A DNA stretch of 64,000 nt from JAGNHB01 sp964436005 (GTDB lineage: Bacteria > Acidobacteriota > JAAYUB01). Location of the stretch: assembly GCA_964436005.1 (NCBI GenBank), contig CAYTBK010000005.1, positions 1 to 64,000 on the forward strand, read 5' to 3'. The translations under genes and the position numbers were made by a program. The notes under the pieces were generated by a model. It was not told where the DNA came from, made no database searches, and saw only the letters and a program-made list of their open reading frames with translations. Of this stretch, positions 33,997 through 43,700 are shown piece by piece (the stretch's first letter is position 1; each line of letters begins with the position of its first letter).

Positions 33997-34617
33997 ATGA
34001 ACAGACCCCTGACTTTCCTGGAGCGTTTCTACCTGGTCGAAATATGCCGAGGTCTATGGGTTACGTCCACCCGGTTTTTCAAGAACCTGGGGCTGCATAC
34101 GCTTCACCGCCTCGGGGTGTGCCGGAAACGGAAAGCCGGGGTTACCTGCCAGTGGCCGGAGGAGCCCCGCCCGCCGGCCCGCCGGCTCCGTGCCCGGCAC
34201 CGCATCATGAAACGCCCCGACGGTTCCCCCCGCTGTGTGGCCTGTATGATGTGCGAAACCATCTGCCCGGCCCGCTGCATCTCCATTGTAGCGGAAGAAC
34301 ACCCGGATGTTCGCATCGAAAAACGGCCAAAAAGCTTCGACATCAACATCGGCATGTGCGTCTACTGCGGCTATTGCGTGGAGGCCTGCCCGGAAGACGC
34401 CATCCGGATGGACTCCTATGATGTCCGTACGGCGTCCTGGACGAGGGAGGGGCTGATCCTTCACCTCGAGAATCTGACCGATCATGGAAACGAGGACTGC
34501 TACATGGCCGGGGCCGGCGGTCGCGCTTTTTCCTCCTCGCCTGATGCGGCGCCCCGGCTCGGGGTTCCACCCCGGGACCGGAAAGACCCGCTGGCGCACC
34601 TGGCCGAAAGCGGTTGA
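33997..34617 (+). CDS. Orphan NuoI-like 2x[4Fe-4S] ferredoxin protein
   Basis: A 206-residue protein with a GGGAGG site. Two full 4Fe-4S motifs, CVACMMCETICP and CVYCGYCVEACP, are spaced as in NuoI, the complex I subunit that carries clusters N6a and N6b, and the surrounding text (RHRIMKRPDGSPRCVACMMC; DINIGMCVYCGYCVEACPED) also matches NuoI. The N-terminal helix (FLERFYLVEICRGLWVTSTRFF) fits the NuoI membrane-surface helix. No other nuo gene is nearby, so it may serve a split complex I or another membrane oxidoreductase. The C-terminus is about 40 residues longer than usual and low-complexity. The gene ends just before gluQ. Confidence 0.82.
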   Translation: MNRPLTFLERFYLVEICRGLWVTSTRFFKNLGLHTLHRLGVCRKRKAGVTCQWPEEPRPPARRLRARHRIMKRPDGSPRCVACMMCETICPARCISIVAEEHPDVRIEKRPKSFDINIGMCVYCGYCVEACPEDAIRMDSYDVRTASWTREGLILHLENLTDHGNEDCYMAGAGGRAFSSSPDAAPRLGVPPRDRKDPLAHLAESG

Positions 34618-34637
34618 CCACCTGGCCGGCGGCGAAC

Positions 34638-35642
34638 ATGGGGTCGGGCATGACCTTTCGGGACGCGACGAGCGATGGGCGGGCCGTGTGCGGGCGATTC
34701 GCTCCGACGCCGAGCGGCCCCCTGCATTTCGGGTCCATCCTGGCGGCCCTGGCGAGCTTCCTCAATGCCCGCTCCCAGGGCGGGGCGTGGCGCCTCCGCA
34801 TCGACGACCTGGACGAGCCCCGCGTGGTGCCCGGCGCGTCCGACCAGATCCTCCGCACCTTGGAGGCCTTCGGGTTCGATTGGGACGGCGAGGTCGTGTA
34901 CCAGAGCCGCCGGCAGGAAGCCTACCGGGAAGCCTTTTCCTTTCTGAAGAAATCAGGTGCCCTGTACCGGTGTTCCTGCTCGCGGCGGGACATCGGGGCG
35001 GGGCGCGTCCGGGGGGTCGACAACACCCCCGTCTACCCGGGAACCTGCCGGGAGGCTCCGGCCGACCCGGCTGGGCGGCTGTCCTGGCGGTTCCGCGTGC
35101 CCGCGGGCGAGTTCATCTTCACGGATGCCGTTCAGGGGGAACGCCGCTTCCGCCTGGAAGAGGATTTCGGCGATTTCGTGGTCGTCCGCGCTGACAACAC
35201 CTTATCCTACCATGTCGCGACCGTGATCGACGACCACTTCCAAGGCGTCACCGAGGTCGTCCGGGGCAGCGACCTGCTGGGCTCGGCCTGCCGGCAGGCG
35301 CTCCTGTACCGGGCCCTGGCGCTCCCTTGGCCGGTTTGGGCGCATATTCCGGTGGCCGTGGACGAGAATGGCGACAAGCTCAGCAAGCAGACCAAAGCGG
35401 CACCCGTCTGCACGTCGAGGTCTGGCGTCGCCCTGTGGGAAGCGTTGGCATTTCTCGGGCAGGGCCCGCCCCCCGCACTGCGGAACGGTCCGCCCGCGGA
35501 GGTGATCGCCTGGGGCCGGAGCCACTGGGCGGTCCCGGCCATTCCGGCCCGGGAGTCCATCAGGCTGTCACGCAGGGATCCTCTGGCGTCGGCGGGAAAA
35601 ACTGTTTCTCCAACGATTCGTAGTAATCGATCACCCTCCTGA
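34638..35642 (+). CDS. gluQ: Glutamyl-Q tRNA(Asp) synthetase
   Basis: A 334-residue paralogue of the catalytic half of glutamyl-tRNA synthetase that attaches Glu to queuosine in tRNA-Asp. It lacks the anticodon-binding domain, as the family should. The HIGH-type motif is GRFAPTPSGPLHFGS, the KMSKS-like motif DKLSKQTKA, and a zinc site is formed by CSC plus YPGTC, as in E. coli YadB. The start may be 34638 or 34650. The window also has queC and queD, and a tRNA-Asp with a GTC anticodon that could carry queuosine. The 3' end overlaps the convergent adenosine deaminase gene by 83 bases, so its last 25 or so residues are unusual. Confidence 0.87.
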   Translation: MGSGMTFRDATSDGRAVCGRFAPTPSGPLHFGSILAALASFLNARSQGGAWRLRIDDLDEPRVVPGASDQILRTLEAFGFDWDGEVVYQSRRQEAYREAFSFLKKSGALYRCSCSRRDIGAGRVRGVDNTPVYPGTCREAPADPAGRLSWRFRVPAGEFIFTDAVQGERRFRLEEDFGDFVVVRADNTLSYHVATVIDDHFQGVTEVVRGSDLLGSACRQALLYRALALPWPVWAHIPVAVDENGDKLSKQTKAAPVCTSRSGVALWEALAFLGQGPPPALRNGPPAEVIAWGRSHWAVPAIPARESIRLSRRDPLASAGKTVSPTIRSNRSPS

Positions 35643-36804
35643 CGTAGCTGCGCTTTTCCGTGTAGGGCCCCGGGAAGAAACTGCGCTTGAAACCATAGAT
35701 CAGCATGTTGCGCAAGTCTTTTCGGGTAAATGGGAAGTGCCGCAAGGCGAGGGAAAGCTCGCGGCACGTGTCGGTGCGGGAAACCAGCCGGTTGTCCGTT
35801 CCCAGCGTGTAGCTGAGTTTCCTTTTCTTCATCTCGCCGAAGGGGTGGTTGGACAAGTCCCCGATGGTGGCGTCCGTCTGCAGGTTGCTGGACAGGCACA
35901 CCTCCAGGGTGACCCGTCCGTCCGCGATGAACTGGCTCAGTTTGTCCACGTAGCGTTTCCGCTCTTCCACGGAGCCGTTGGGCATCAGTTCGTGGTGGTA
36001 GAGGTGGCAGCCGTGCCCGATGCGGTCGGCGTACAGCTCCGTGATGGCCTGGAAGATGCTGGGCGGGCCGAAGGCTTCGCCCGCGTGCACCGTCTTCTTC
36101 ATGAAGTTCTTGTGCACGTACTGGAAAGCTTCCTTGTGGTCGATGGCCGGCCAGCCGCTCTCGTCCCCCGCCAGGTCGAACCCCACGATGGGCAGGCCGA
36201 GCCGGTCACGGATGCTGACGACGGCCCTGGCCAGTTCCATGGATGCCTGCTTGAAGACCTCCTTGGGCGGAGCGAAGCGGTTCACGTCGAATAGCCGCTT
36301 GTAATACTGGGAGAAAAACGGCTCGAATTTGCGCATGGCGCAGACGATGATGCCGTATTCGGCCGGGGGTTCGCTGCCGTTGAGAACGCCGGCGCAAGTC
36401 TGGTTGAAGAGGTCGCGGGCCCGTTTCAGGCCGCGGTCCACGGAAAGCAGGATGTCCTCCCAGGACAAACCGTCATGGACGTGGAGCTGGGGGGCGAAGC
36501 GGACTTCGATGTACCGGCAGCCTTCCCGCAGGTTGTCTTCCATCAACTCGAAAGAGGCTCGTTCCAAATTTTCGGCGGTCTGCAGGACGGCAACCGTGTA
36601 CTGGAAACCTTGCAGGTACTCGGTAAGATCGGCGTAGGTCTCTCGAAATACTTGTTTGTAAAGCCCTTCTGGAGAATAGGCGGGAAGCTTGACATTTTCC
36701 TGTTTCGCCAGCTCGATCAGCGTGCCGATGCGGAGAGAGCCGTCCAGGTGCAGGTGCAGATCGCATTTGGGGAGGCGTCGGATGATTTCCGGGCTGAGTA
36801 TCAT
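35560..36804 (-). CDS. Adenosine deaminase
   Basis: A 414-residue amidohydrolase converting adenosine to inosine in purine salvage. Metal ligands are visible in CDLHLHLDGS (residues about 14-23), in VHAGE and in the Asp of LGTDNRL. The catalytic His lies in RIGHGCHLYHH, and LEVCLSSNLQT is the usual substrate-side segment. The TDNRLVS ending, rather than TDDP, is seen in the long bacterial branch, some of whose members deaminate related purine derivatives. The start at 36804 follows a GAGGAGGG site. Length is longer than E. coli Add (333). Confidence 0.85.
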   Translation of the reverse strand: MILSPEIIRRLPKCDLHLHLDGSLRIGTLIELAKQENVKLPAYSPEGLYKQVFRETYADLTEYLQGFQYTVAVLQTAENLERASFELMEDNLREGCRYIEVRFAPQLHVHDGLSWEDILLSVDRGLKRARDLFNQTCAGVLNGSEPPAEYGIIVCAMRKFEPFFSQYYKRLFDVNRFAPPKEVFKQASMELARAVVSIRDRLGLPIVGFDLAGDESGWPAIDHKEAFQYVHKNFMKKTVHAGEAFGPPSIFQAITELYADRIGHGCHLYHHELMPNGSVEERKRYVDKLSQFIADGRVTLEVCLSSNLQTDATIGDLSNHPFGEMKKRKLSYTLGTDNRLVSRTDTCRELSLALRHFPFTRKDLRNMLIYGFKRSFFPGPYTEKRSYVRRVIDYYESLEKQFFPPTPEDPCVTA

Positions 36805-36949
36805 GAGGGAACCCTCCTCGCACAATTTGGCCCACTATACAGGAAAAGCGGGGTAATGCAAAAGGGACAATCATATTGACAAACGACTTCACGCCATGTA
36901 CCATCCTTTGAAACCGTCTGCTTGGGCGGCGGTTAGAGGGCAATGGGTA

Positions 36950-37633
36950 ATGAAGCACACCCGGGATAAAGACGTCGTTCGACACTGCACTGAAACCCTC
37001 CGCAACGGCCCGATTCAGGAAGCCTACGCACTTCTTCCCCATTTGAGCGTTTGCAAGGAAAACAGGATTCTGCCTGTGGTGTTGGAACTGCTTTTTTCGG
37101 GCGACCGGGAGAGGGAGGAATTCGCGGCCTGCGCCATCGCCGCCCTGTGCGATTCGTCCTGCCTGGAGAGCTTGCTGCGGAAACTGGAAGACGGGACCAT
37201 CTACAGCGGGCCGGGCAGCCAGCGGCTGCAGATGGCGGTCCTGGAGGCCATCGGGGAACTGGGGGAGGATTCTGCGTCGGACAGCTTGCTGGCGCTCTTC
37301 CACCGCCGGATTCCGCGGGACAACTTCCGCCGGAAACGGCTCATCGTCGTCCAGGACGCGTTGGGGGCCATCGCCATGCAGGGCGGGGTGCGTGCCCTGG
37401 AGATCCTCACGGGTTTCCTCTCCCACGAGGACTACCTGGTCCGCGCCAATAGCATCACGAATATTTCAAATGCTTTCTGGCATCGTCCGAACGAAATGCC
37501 GCAGGAACTCTTCGATGCGCTGCTGGCCATGTTCAAGGATCACAACCTTTACGTCCAGCACTCCCTGATCTCGGCCCTGGAGAACCTGGCAGACGTCGGC
37601 TGCCAGATGGCAGCCGACATCTTCGCCTCCTGA
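36950..37633 (+). CDS. HEAT-repeat protein
   Basis: A 227-residue soluble helical protein made of about five HEAT/PBS-lyase-like repeats, for example LQMAVLEAIGELGEDSASDS and VQHSLISALENLADVGC. Such repeats bind other proteins. The ATG at 36950 is preferred over one at 36896, but neither has a strong ribosome binding site. The stop directly abuts the convergent TPR gene. No catalytic residue or export signal is seen, so a cytoplasmic scaffolding role is likely, with unknown partner. Confidence 0.7.
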   Translation: MKHTRDKDVVRHCTETLRNGPIQEAYALLPHLSVCKENRILPVVLELLFSGDREREEFAACAIAALCDSSCLESLLRKLEDGTIYSGPGSQRLQMAVLEAIGELGEDSASDSLLALFHRRIPRDNFRRKRLIVVQDALGAIAMQGGVRALEILTGFLSHEDYLVRANSITNISNAFWHRPNEMPQELFDALLAMFKDHNLYVQHSLISALENLADVGCQMAADIFAS

Positions 37634-38647
37634 TCAATTGGCCATTTTCTTGATTTCCGGCAGCAGGTCCTTCGCACTCTGGGAGTACTGGCCGGTGGGT
37701 TCCATCTTCATGTAGGTCTCGAGCGCTTCGAGCGAGCCCTTGGCGTCGCCCTTGTTCAGCAGGCACATGGATTTCTGGTAGTAGGCGGTGGCGTACTTGG
37801 GGTTGGCGTCCAGGCACTTGTTGAAAGCGTCCAGGGCCTCGTCGATCTTGGCGCTGTTGAGCATGATGACGCCCATGTTGTAGTAGTTCACATCGGCCCG
37901 CAGCGGGTCGACCTTGGCGGCTTCCGCGAAGGTCGCCTGCGCTTCGGCCGCCATGCCCTTCTTGTGGTAGATGGTGCCCAGGTTCGTCCGGAGGGCGCCG
38001 TCCTTGGGGGAGGATTCGATGGCCTTCTTGTACCAGTTGATGGCCTCATCGTCCTTACCGGCCAGGGAGTAGCACTCGGCGATCTGGCCGAGGACCACGG
38101 GCTGGGTCGGGTCGATGGTGAGGGCCTGCTGAAGCTTCTGCGCGGCGCCTTCGTAATCCTTGTTGCTCTTGAGATCCATGGCTTCGTCGAAGTGCATCTT
38201 CACTTCCGCCGTGAGCTTCTCTTTCTTCTTGCGCTCTTCTTCCTCCTTCATCAGCTTCTCGCGTTCCTCCTTGGTCAGTTCCGAGGCGATGAAGCCGGTG
38301 CCGGGGGCCAGGGTGAAATCGAGGGGCGTCTCGTCCGTTCCCTCAGGCTTGGGGACCTGGGCGATCTCCTGGGGAGCGTAGCCCTCGATCTTGGTGAAGG
38401 CCTTGTATCGGCCCCACTGCAGGCGCTGCATGTACTGGCCGTCCTTGTTGGTCTTGATCGTGATGACCTTGCCCTGGTCGAGATCCTTGAAGGTGATCGT
38501 TACGTTGGGGATGGGCTGCCCGGTGCTGGCATCGAGAACCTTGCCCTTCACGAGGAAGGTCGAGGCGCCGAAACCGGAAAATGAAAAGAGCGCCAGGGCC
38601 AGGATCATCAGGCACGAAACGGTGACGAAAAGGCGTGCGTATCTCAT
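37634..38647 (-). CDS. Secreted carboxypeptidase-regulatory-like and TPR protein
   Basis: A 337-residue exported protein starting at 38647, where AAGGAGG precedes the ATG and a signal peptide follows (FVTVSCLMILALALFSFSGF). Residues about 30-110 form a carboxypeptidase-regulatory-like beta domain (VKGKVLDASTGQPIPNVTIT, the typical opening). A charged helical linker with a KEEEERKKKEK run follows, then four or five TPR units (residues about 165-330), such as GDAKGSLEALETYMKMEP. This combination is common in Acidobacteriota and related phyla. It probably scaffolds envelope proteins; the partner is unknown. Confidence 0.8.
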   Translation of the reverse strand: MRYARLFVTVSCLMILALALFSFSGFGASTFLVKGKVLDASTGQPIPNVTITFKDLDQGKVITIKTNKDGQYMQRLQWGRYKAFTKIEGYAPQEIAQVPKPEGTDETPLDFTLAPGTGFIASELTKEEREKLMKEEEERKKKEKLTAEVKMHFDEAMDLKSNKDYEGAAQKLQQALTIDPTQPVVLGQIAECYSLAGKDDEAINWYKKAIESSPKDGALRTNLGTIYHKKGMAAEAQATFAEAAKVDPLRADVNYYNMGVIMLNSAKIDEALDAFNKCLDANPKYATAYYQKSMCLLNKGDAKGSLEALETYMKMEPTGQYSQSAKDLLPEIKKMAN

Positions 38648-38722
38648 TGTATCCTCCTTGAATATGGCCAGTGCGACGCCGCTTCTGGACGCGTGTTGCA
38701 GCCGGCGAAACAAAAAATTATA

Positions 38723-39424
38723 TCAGACCGTCCTTACCGTTAGAACCCTCTTTTTGTAAGGGATCGGATCATCGATCCCCGCTTCGGCAAACCCTCGCAG
38801 CCTGAGGGCGCAACTGTCGCAGTCTCCGCAGGCCTCGTCGCCTGCGCGGTAGCAGGACCAGGTGAGGTGCAGCGGAGTTCCCAAACGGACACCTGTCCGG
38901 ACGATTTCCGCCTTGGTCATGTGGATGACCGGGGCGACGACCCGGATCCTGGTTGCCGGCGCCGTTCCAGCGTCCACCGCTCCTTGAAAGGCGTCGAGGA
39001 AGGCCTGGCTGCAGTCCGGGTAGCCGGACGAATCCTCCGCCACCGCCCCGATGACCACCGCCTCTGCCCTGGTGGCCTCCGCCCAGCTCACCGCGGCGGC
39101 CAGCAGGTTCGCGTTGCGGAAGGGCACATAGGTCCCCGGCAGGGTTTTTCGGTGCAGATCGGGCGTTTCGATGCTCCGGCTGCGGTCGGTCATGGAAGAC
39201 CCGCCGATGGCCGCGATGTGCCCCATGTCGATCACCAGGCGCTCGCTGGCCCCGAAATGGTCGGCCAGGGCGTGAAAACAGGCCAGTTCCTTCTCTTCCG
39301 TCCTTTGCCGGTAGTTCGCGTGCAGGAACAGGAGTTCCCGGCACCACTCGCGAGCGATGGAGGCGCACACGGCGCTGTCCATCCCTCCGCTGACGACGAC
39401 CACGGCTTTTTCGCAGGCGATCAT
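38723..39424 (-). CDS. queC: 7-cyano-7-deazaguanine synthase QueC
   Basis: A 233-residue enzyme that makes preQ0 from carboxydeazaguanine, ammonia and ATP in the queuosine pathway. The PP-loop VVSGGMDSAVC binds ATP; VPFRNANLL and ATRAEAVVIGAVAEDSSGYPD are family hallmarks. Four cysteines near the end (CYRAGDEACGDCDSC) hold the zinc ion. The ATG at 39424 follows AAGGAG and overlaps the stop of queD by four bases, so the pair is translationally coupled. The product feeds queuosine insertion into tRNA-Asp, -Asn, -His and -Tyr, consistent with gluQ nearby. queE is not in the window. Confidence 0.93.
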   Translation of the reverse strand: MIACEKAVVVVSGGMDSAVCASIAREWCRELLFLHANYRQRTEEKELACFHALADHFGASERLVIDMGHIAAIGGSSMTDRSRSIETPDLHRKTLPGTYVPFRNANLLAAAVSWAEATRAEAVVIGAVAEDSSGYPDCSQAFLDAFQGAVDAGTAPATRIRVVAPVIHMTKAEIVRTGVRLGTPLHLTWSCYRAGDEACGDCDSCALRLRGFAEAGIDDPIPYKKRVLTVRTV

Positions 39425-39795
39425 GACTCCTTCTCCCGATAGGTGGCGGACATGCCGGGGGTTTCGAAGACTGTTACGGAAAGCAGCCGGCAGGGTGCCG
39501 GGATGGCGGCCCCGAGCTCCCGGAAAATGAAGGCGGCCAGGTTCTCCGCCGACGGGTTGGCTTCGCGGAACGGCTCCAGTTCGTTCAGCACCTGGTGGTC
39601 GAGTCGGTCCAGCACTTTTCGGGCCTCCGCGTTGACGTCGCAGAAGTCCATGGCCAGTCCGCAGTCGTCCAACCGGTCGCTTCCCAGGCGCACTTCCACG
39701 ATCCAGTTGTGCCCGTGCATGCGCTCGCAGCGGCCCCGGTAGTTGCGCAGCTGGTGGGCGGCGGAAAATTCGAGGCGGACCATCAATTCCCACAT
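39421..39795 (-). CDS. queD: 6-carboxytetrahydropterin synthase QueD
   Basis: A 124-residue enzyme of the queuosine/archaeosine branch converting dihydroneopterin triphosphate to 6-carboxy-5,6,7,8-tetrahydropterin. Zinc ligands are His in AAHQLRNY and the HGH of CERMHGHNW, with the catalytic Cys four residues before. The Asp-His pair (LDRLDHQVLNEL) and the Glu of PSAENLAAFI are also conserved. It is the first gene of the queDC operon. The start at 39795 or the ATG four codons later is possible. Confidence 0.92.
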   Translation of the reverse strand: MWELMVRLEFSAAHQLRNYRGRCERMHGHNWIVEVRLGSDRLDDCGLAMDFCDVNAEARKVLDRLDHQVLNELEPFREANPSAENLAAFIFRELGAAIPAPCRLLSVTVFETPGMSATYREKES

Positions 39796-39851
39796 AGTCG
39801 TTTCCCCCGTTACGGTCTCTGCCCGATAGATGTCACGATCGATGAAATGTT

Positions 39852-40418
39852 TCAGGGGTTCGGGGGCGGTTCGTAGACCAGGCGTTTATGGGAGTCCCAG
39901 AGATCCCCCGAGGGATTCATCCGATAAGTGGGGAACAAGGGATCATCCGGAACGGCCGATATTTCGAAAGACGCTTCGTCCCTTTCTCCATTGCATTTGC
40001 AGGAAAAAGTATAGCCATTGATATGGACGTCCGTCGAGGCGAAGCGGGCATCCAGCAGGCCGGCGGCAGCCAGTTCCCGAAAGCTTCCGTAACGGGCGTT
40101 GTCCATGAGGAATGTACCCTGGGCCGACCGGATCGTGGTGAAGACATCCGTGACGTTGGGAACCGGTTTGACAGTGGGCAGCGCGTATCCCGTCATCGGG
40201 GTGCTGTATTCCACGGCTTTTTCCTTCGGGGGAAGCGCCCCCTGGTCTTCTTTCGCCATATCGCCCGTCCGCACCTTCTCCCCGGTGGCGGTCAGCATCC
40301 AGATCAGCAGGAAAAGGAGCAACAAGCCGGCGAATGCCGCCCCGTAGCGGAATTTCCAGTCTGCCAACCATTCCCGCTTGATCCGGAAAACGCTCTTCCA
40401 GGCCTTGTTTCCGAACAC
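39852..40418 (-). CDS. Membrane-anchored protein with type IV pilin-like head
   Basis: A 188-residue protein starting at GTG 40418 after a perfectly placed CGGAGGATC site. The N-terminus is basic, then one membrane span lies at about residues 25-45 (AAFAGLLLLFLLIWMLTATG). The C-terminal 100 residues (IRSAQGTFLMDNARYGSFRE, then INGYTFSCKCNG and YRMNPSGDLWDS) recall the globular head of type IV pilins and pseudopilins. The prepilin signature (Gly-Phe-Thr-Leu-x-Glu) is absent, so it would not be processed by prepilin peptidase. It could be a minor-pilin-like assembly factor or a periplasmic domain that only shares the fold. It ends 56 bases upstream of queD. Confidence 0.55.
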   Translation of the reverse strand: MFGNKAWKSVFRIKREWLADWKFRYGAAFAGLLLLFLLIWMLTATGEKVRTGDMAKEDQGALPPKEKAVEYSTPMTGYALPTVKPVPNVTDVFTTIRSAQGTFLMDNARYGSFRELAAAGLLDARFASTDVHINGYTFSCKCNGERDEASFEISAVPDDPLFPTYRMNPSGDLWDSHKRLVYEPPPNP

Positions 40419-40703
40419 ACGATCCTCCGGTGTCTGCCATCGTTTGCAAATTGCAATTGTAAACATCTGCCCTGCCGGAATCAAGTGGGAAGCAAGGTCG
40501 GGGCGGGTGCGGCTTTCCAGCGGGGTGCACGCCGTTTCGCGGCGTTTTCCGGAGGGGGCCCCGGGCGGGCGTTCACCGGGCCAGGCGTGCCCGCGGCCGT
40601 TACAACTTTGGCAAGTCCCGGTATTTCGGAAAGTGAAAAACGGGCGGTTCGGGGTAAAATCAGAGGAAAACACCGGTATGAATCTGTCCTGGGGAGGTTG
40701 CCG

Positions 40704-43700
40704 ATGCGAAAGGGAAGTGCGGGGGGGCGGCTGGGGGCCGCTGCCGTTTGGACACTGTTGGTCGGGTGCCTGCTCGCGGTCCATTCCGTTCCGCTGCGAG
40801 CCGGGTACTACACGTATTCCTGGGGCAGCAATGCCTACGGCCAGCTGGGAGATCCGGCCGCCGGGACGGTGCAGCTCTCCCCCTACTTCATTTCCGCCCT
40901 GGGGGACAGCTATCTGACCGTGCACGCCGGCAACGGCTTTTCCGTTGCGCTCCTGTCCGAAGGGATGGTGAAGGCCTGGGGGAAAAACAACCAGGGCCAA
41001 CTGGGGAACGGGACCATGGGCACCGACATGCCCTACCCGGTGGCCGTCTCGGGCCTGACTGACGTGAAGGCGCTTTCGGCAGGAGACTCCCATGTGCTCG
41101 CGGTCCGTTTCGACCGGACGGTCTGGACCTGGGGCGCCAACACGAGCGGCCAACTGGGCGACGGGACCAGCGCCAGCCGGGATGTCCCCTCCATGGTCGG
41201 GCAACTGGCGGGCGTGGTGGCTGTCGCTGCCGGCGGCGGGCATTCCCTGGCCCTCCGGGACGACGGAACGGTCTGGGCCTGGGGCGGAAACAGCCAGGGG
41301 CAACTGGGGATTGGCGACACCAGGAACCGGTGGACGCCCGTTCAGGTTCCGGGTCTGACCGGCGTGGCTGTCATCGCCTGCGGAAAGGACCACTCGCTCG
41401 CCCTGAAATGCGACGGCACGGTCTGGGCCTGGGGAAGCAATGACAAGGGCCAGCTCGGGATCGGTTCTTCGGCGTCGTATGTCGCTTCGCCTGCGCAGGT
41501 CAGGACGCTGGGCGCGGACGAGGCCAGCAAGGCGATGGCCCTGGCCGCGGGGGCCAGGCACTCGGTGGCCGTGGCGGCGGACGGCACGGCCTGGGCCTGG
41601 GGTTGGAACGCCTACGGCCAGTTGGGCAACGGGGGGACCAGCGACGCCAGTTCCCCGGTCCGCTGCAAGTTGGCGGACGGAGGCGAGACCGTGGCCGTGG
41701 CCGGCGGATCCGGTCATACCCTGGCGATCCGGACCAACACGGGCGAAGCCAACTTCAACATCGTCTGGGCCTGGGGGCGGAACCGGGAAGGGCAGCTCGG
41801 GGTCAGTTCGCTCCAGGACAAGATCGACCCGGTTTCCACGGGCCTCGGGCAGGTGTCGAGCCTGTCCGCAGGGTACAACCACTCTCTGGCCCAGGCCAGC
41901 ATGGTCGCCACGGCCCCTGCCATCCTCTTCCCGCCGCTGGGTGGCGACGTTCTGCGGGGAAGCTCGGCCACGCTGACCGTGGGCGCCTCGGGCAAGCCGA
42001 GGCTGCAGTTCCAGTGGTACCGGGGCCCCCAGTACTGCACGACCGATCCGGTCGCGGGAGCAGTCTACCCGACGTTCGTCACGCCTCCCGTCACGGCGGA
42101 GGTTTCCTACTGGGTGAAAATCCAGTGCGAGGACGGATACGTGTGCAGCACGGCGGCGGTCCTCACGCCGGTGGAGGGCCCCACCATCACCCGGCAGCCG
42201 AATTCCCCCGCCGGCTGTTTCGGGCAGAGCGTGTCGATTTCCCTGTCGGCGTCGGGGACGCGTCCCCTGAAATACCATTGGTACGAGGGGGAAAGGGGAG
42301 ACACCAGCAAGCCGGTGGGTTCCAACAGCGAGGCCTATTCGCTCGTCATCGAGGAGACGAAGAAATTCTGGGTCAGGGTGACCAACGACTACGGGCAGGC
42401 GGACAGCGAGACGGCGACCGTGACCCTGCGGCAGGCGGTGGGAATCCTCTCGCATCCCTCCCCCACTTCCGTCTATGCCGGGGAGAGCGCCAGCCTGGTC
42501 GTCGTGCCCGTCGGCGACGGCGTGACCGGCCAGTGGTACCGCGGCGCTTCCGGCGACACTTCCGCTCCCGTCGGTACCGGCTTGACGCTGAACACCGGCC
42601 CACTGACGGCTTCCGCCGACTTCTGGGCCCGCCTGACCAACCCATGCGGGGTGGCCGACAGCCGGGCGGCGAGAGTGACCGTGCTCACGGGCGGTCCGGT
42701 CGCGCCCGGCGATGTCCGGGCCGTCAACACGTCGTCCACGGCGGTTCTCCTGACCTGGTTCAGCGGAAACGCGGCTACGGCCCAGATCGAAATCCAGCGG
42801 AAAACCGGTGCGGGCGGGACGTTCGCCCACGTCGCCACCGTCCGCGGCGACCTGACTTCCTGGAGCGAGGACGGCCTGGTTTCCAACGAGACGTACTGCT
42901 ACCGCCTCCGGGCCGTCCATGTCGGGGTCGCCTCGGCCTGGTCCAACGAGGCGTGCGCCTGGTTGCAGACCTGCGCGGTCCCGCAGGCGAAAACCGCCGG
43001 CGCCCAGGTGCTCGGCGCCAGTTCGGCCGTCCTGCGAGGTTCGGTGGTTTCGACGCAATGCGGAGCGACGGCCTGGTTCGAGTACGGGCCGACTTTGGAG
43101 TACGGTTCCTTCAGCAACCGGATCAGCGTCGGACAGGGACCCGGGGAAACCCGGTTCTCCACCCAGCTCGACGGCCTGCAGAACGGTTCGGTCTACCATT
43201 TCCGGGCCGCGGCCCAGAATGAAGCCGGCACCGTCTACGGCGAGGACATGGTGCTGGAAATCCATGTGGGCACCTGGGTGGTCGGGACGCTGGACGACCC
43301 GGCCGCCGGGAAGACGGGCGACGCGCTCTCCCTGCGCGAGGCCCTCGCCCTGGCCGAAGCCGCGGCCGGTTCCGACCAGCAGATCGTCACCTTCGACCAG
43401 AGCCTGCCGGCTCCCCGCATCGTGCGGCTGAACGGCCCGCTGCCTCCCTTCCAGCGGGGGAATGTCACGCTGGAGGGCACCATGCCCGGCAGCAACGGCG
43501 GGCCCGGCACCATTCTCGTCACCTGGGCCGACGGGGCGAACGTCAACCGGGAGAACGCTTTCTTCTCCATCCTCTCCCCCGGCAACGTTTTGGCCGACCT
43601 GACCATCGGCGGGAGCAACGGCGACGGCATCCGGATCCTGGGCTCCCGGGCCGTGGACAACACGGTGCGCGGGTGCCGGCTCGGCTTCGACGCGGAGTCG

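Noticed and set aside
34614..34640. TTG at 34614 as start of gluQ
   Set aside because: No ribosome binding site and it would add residues before the usual GluQ N-terminus; ATG 34638 or 34650 fit the family better.
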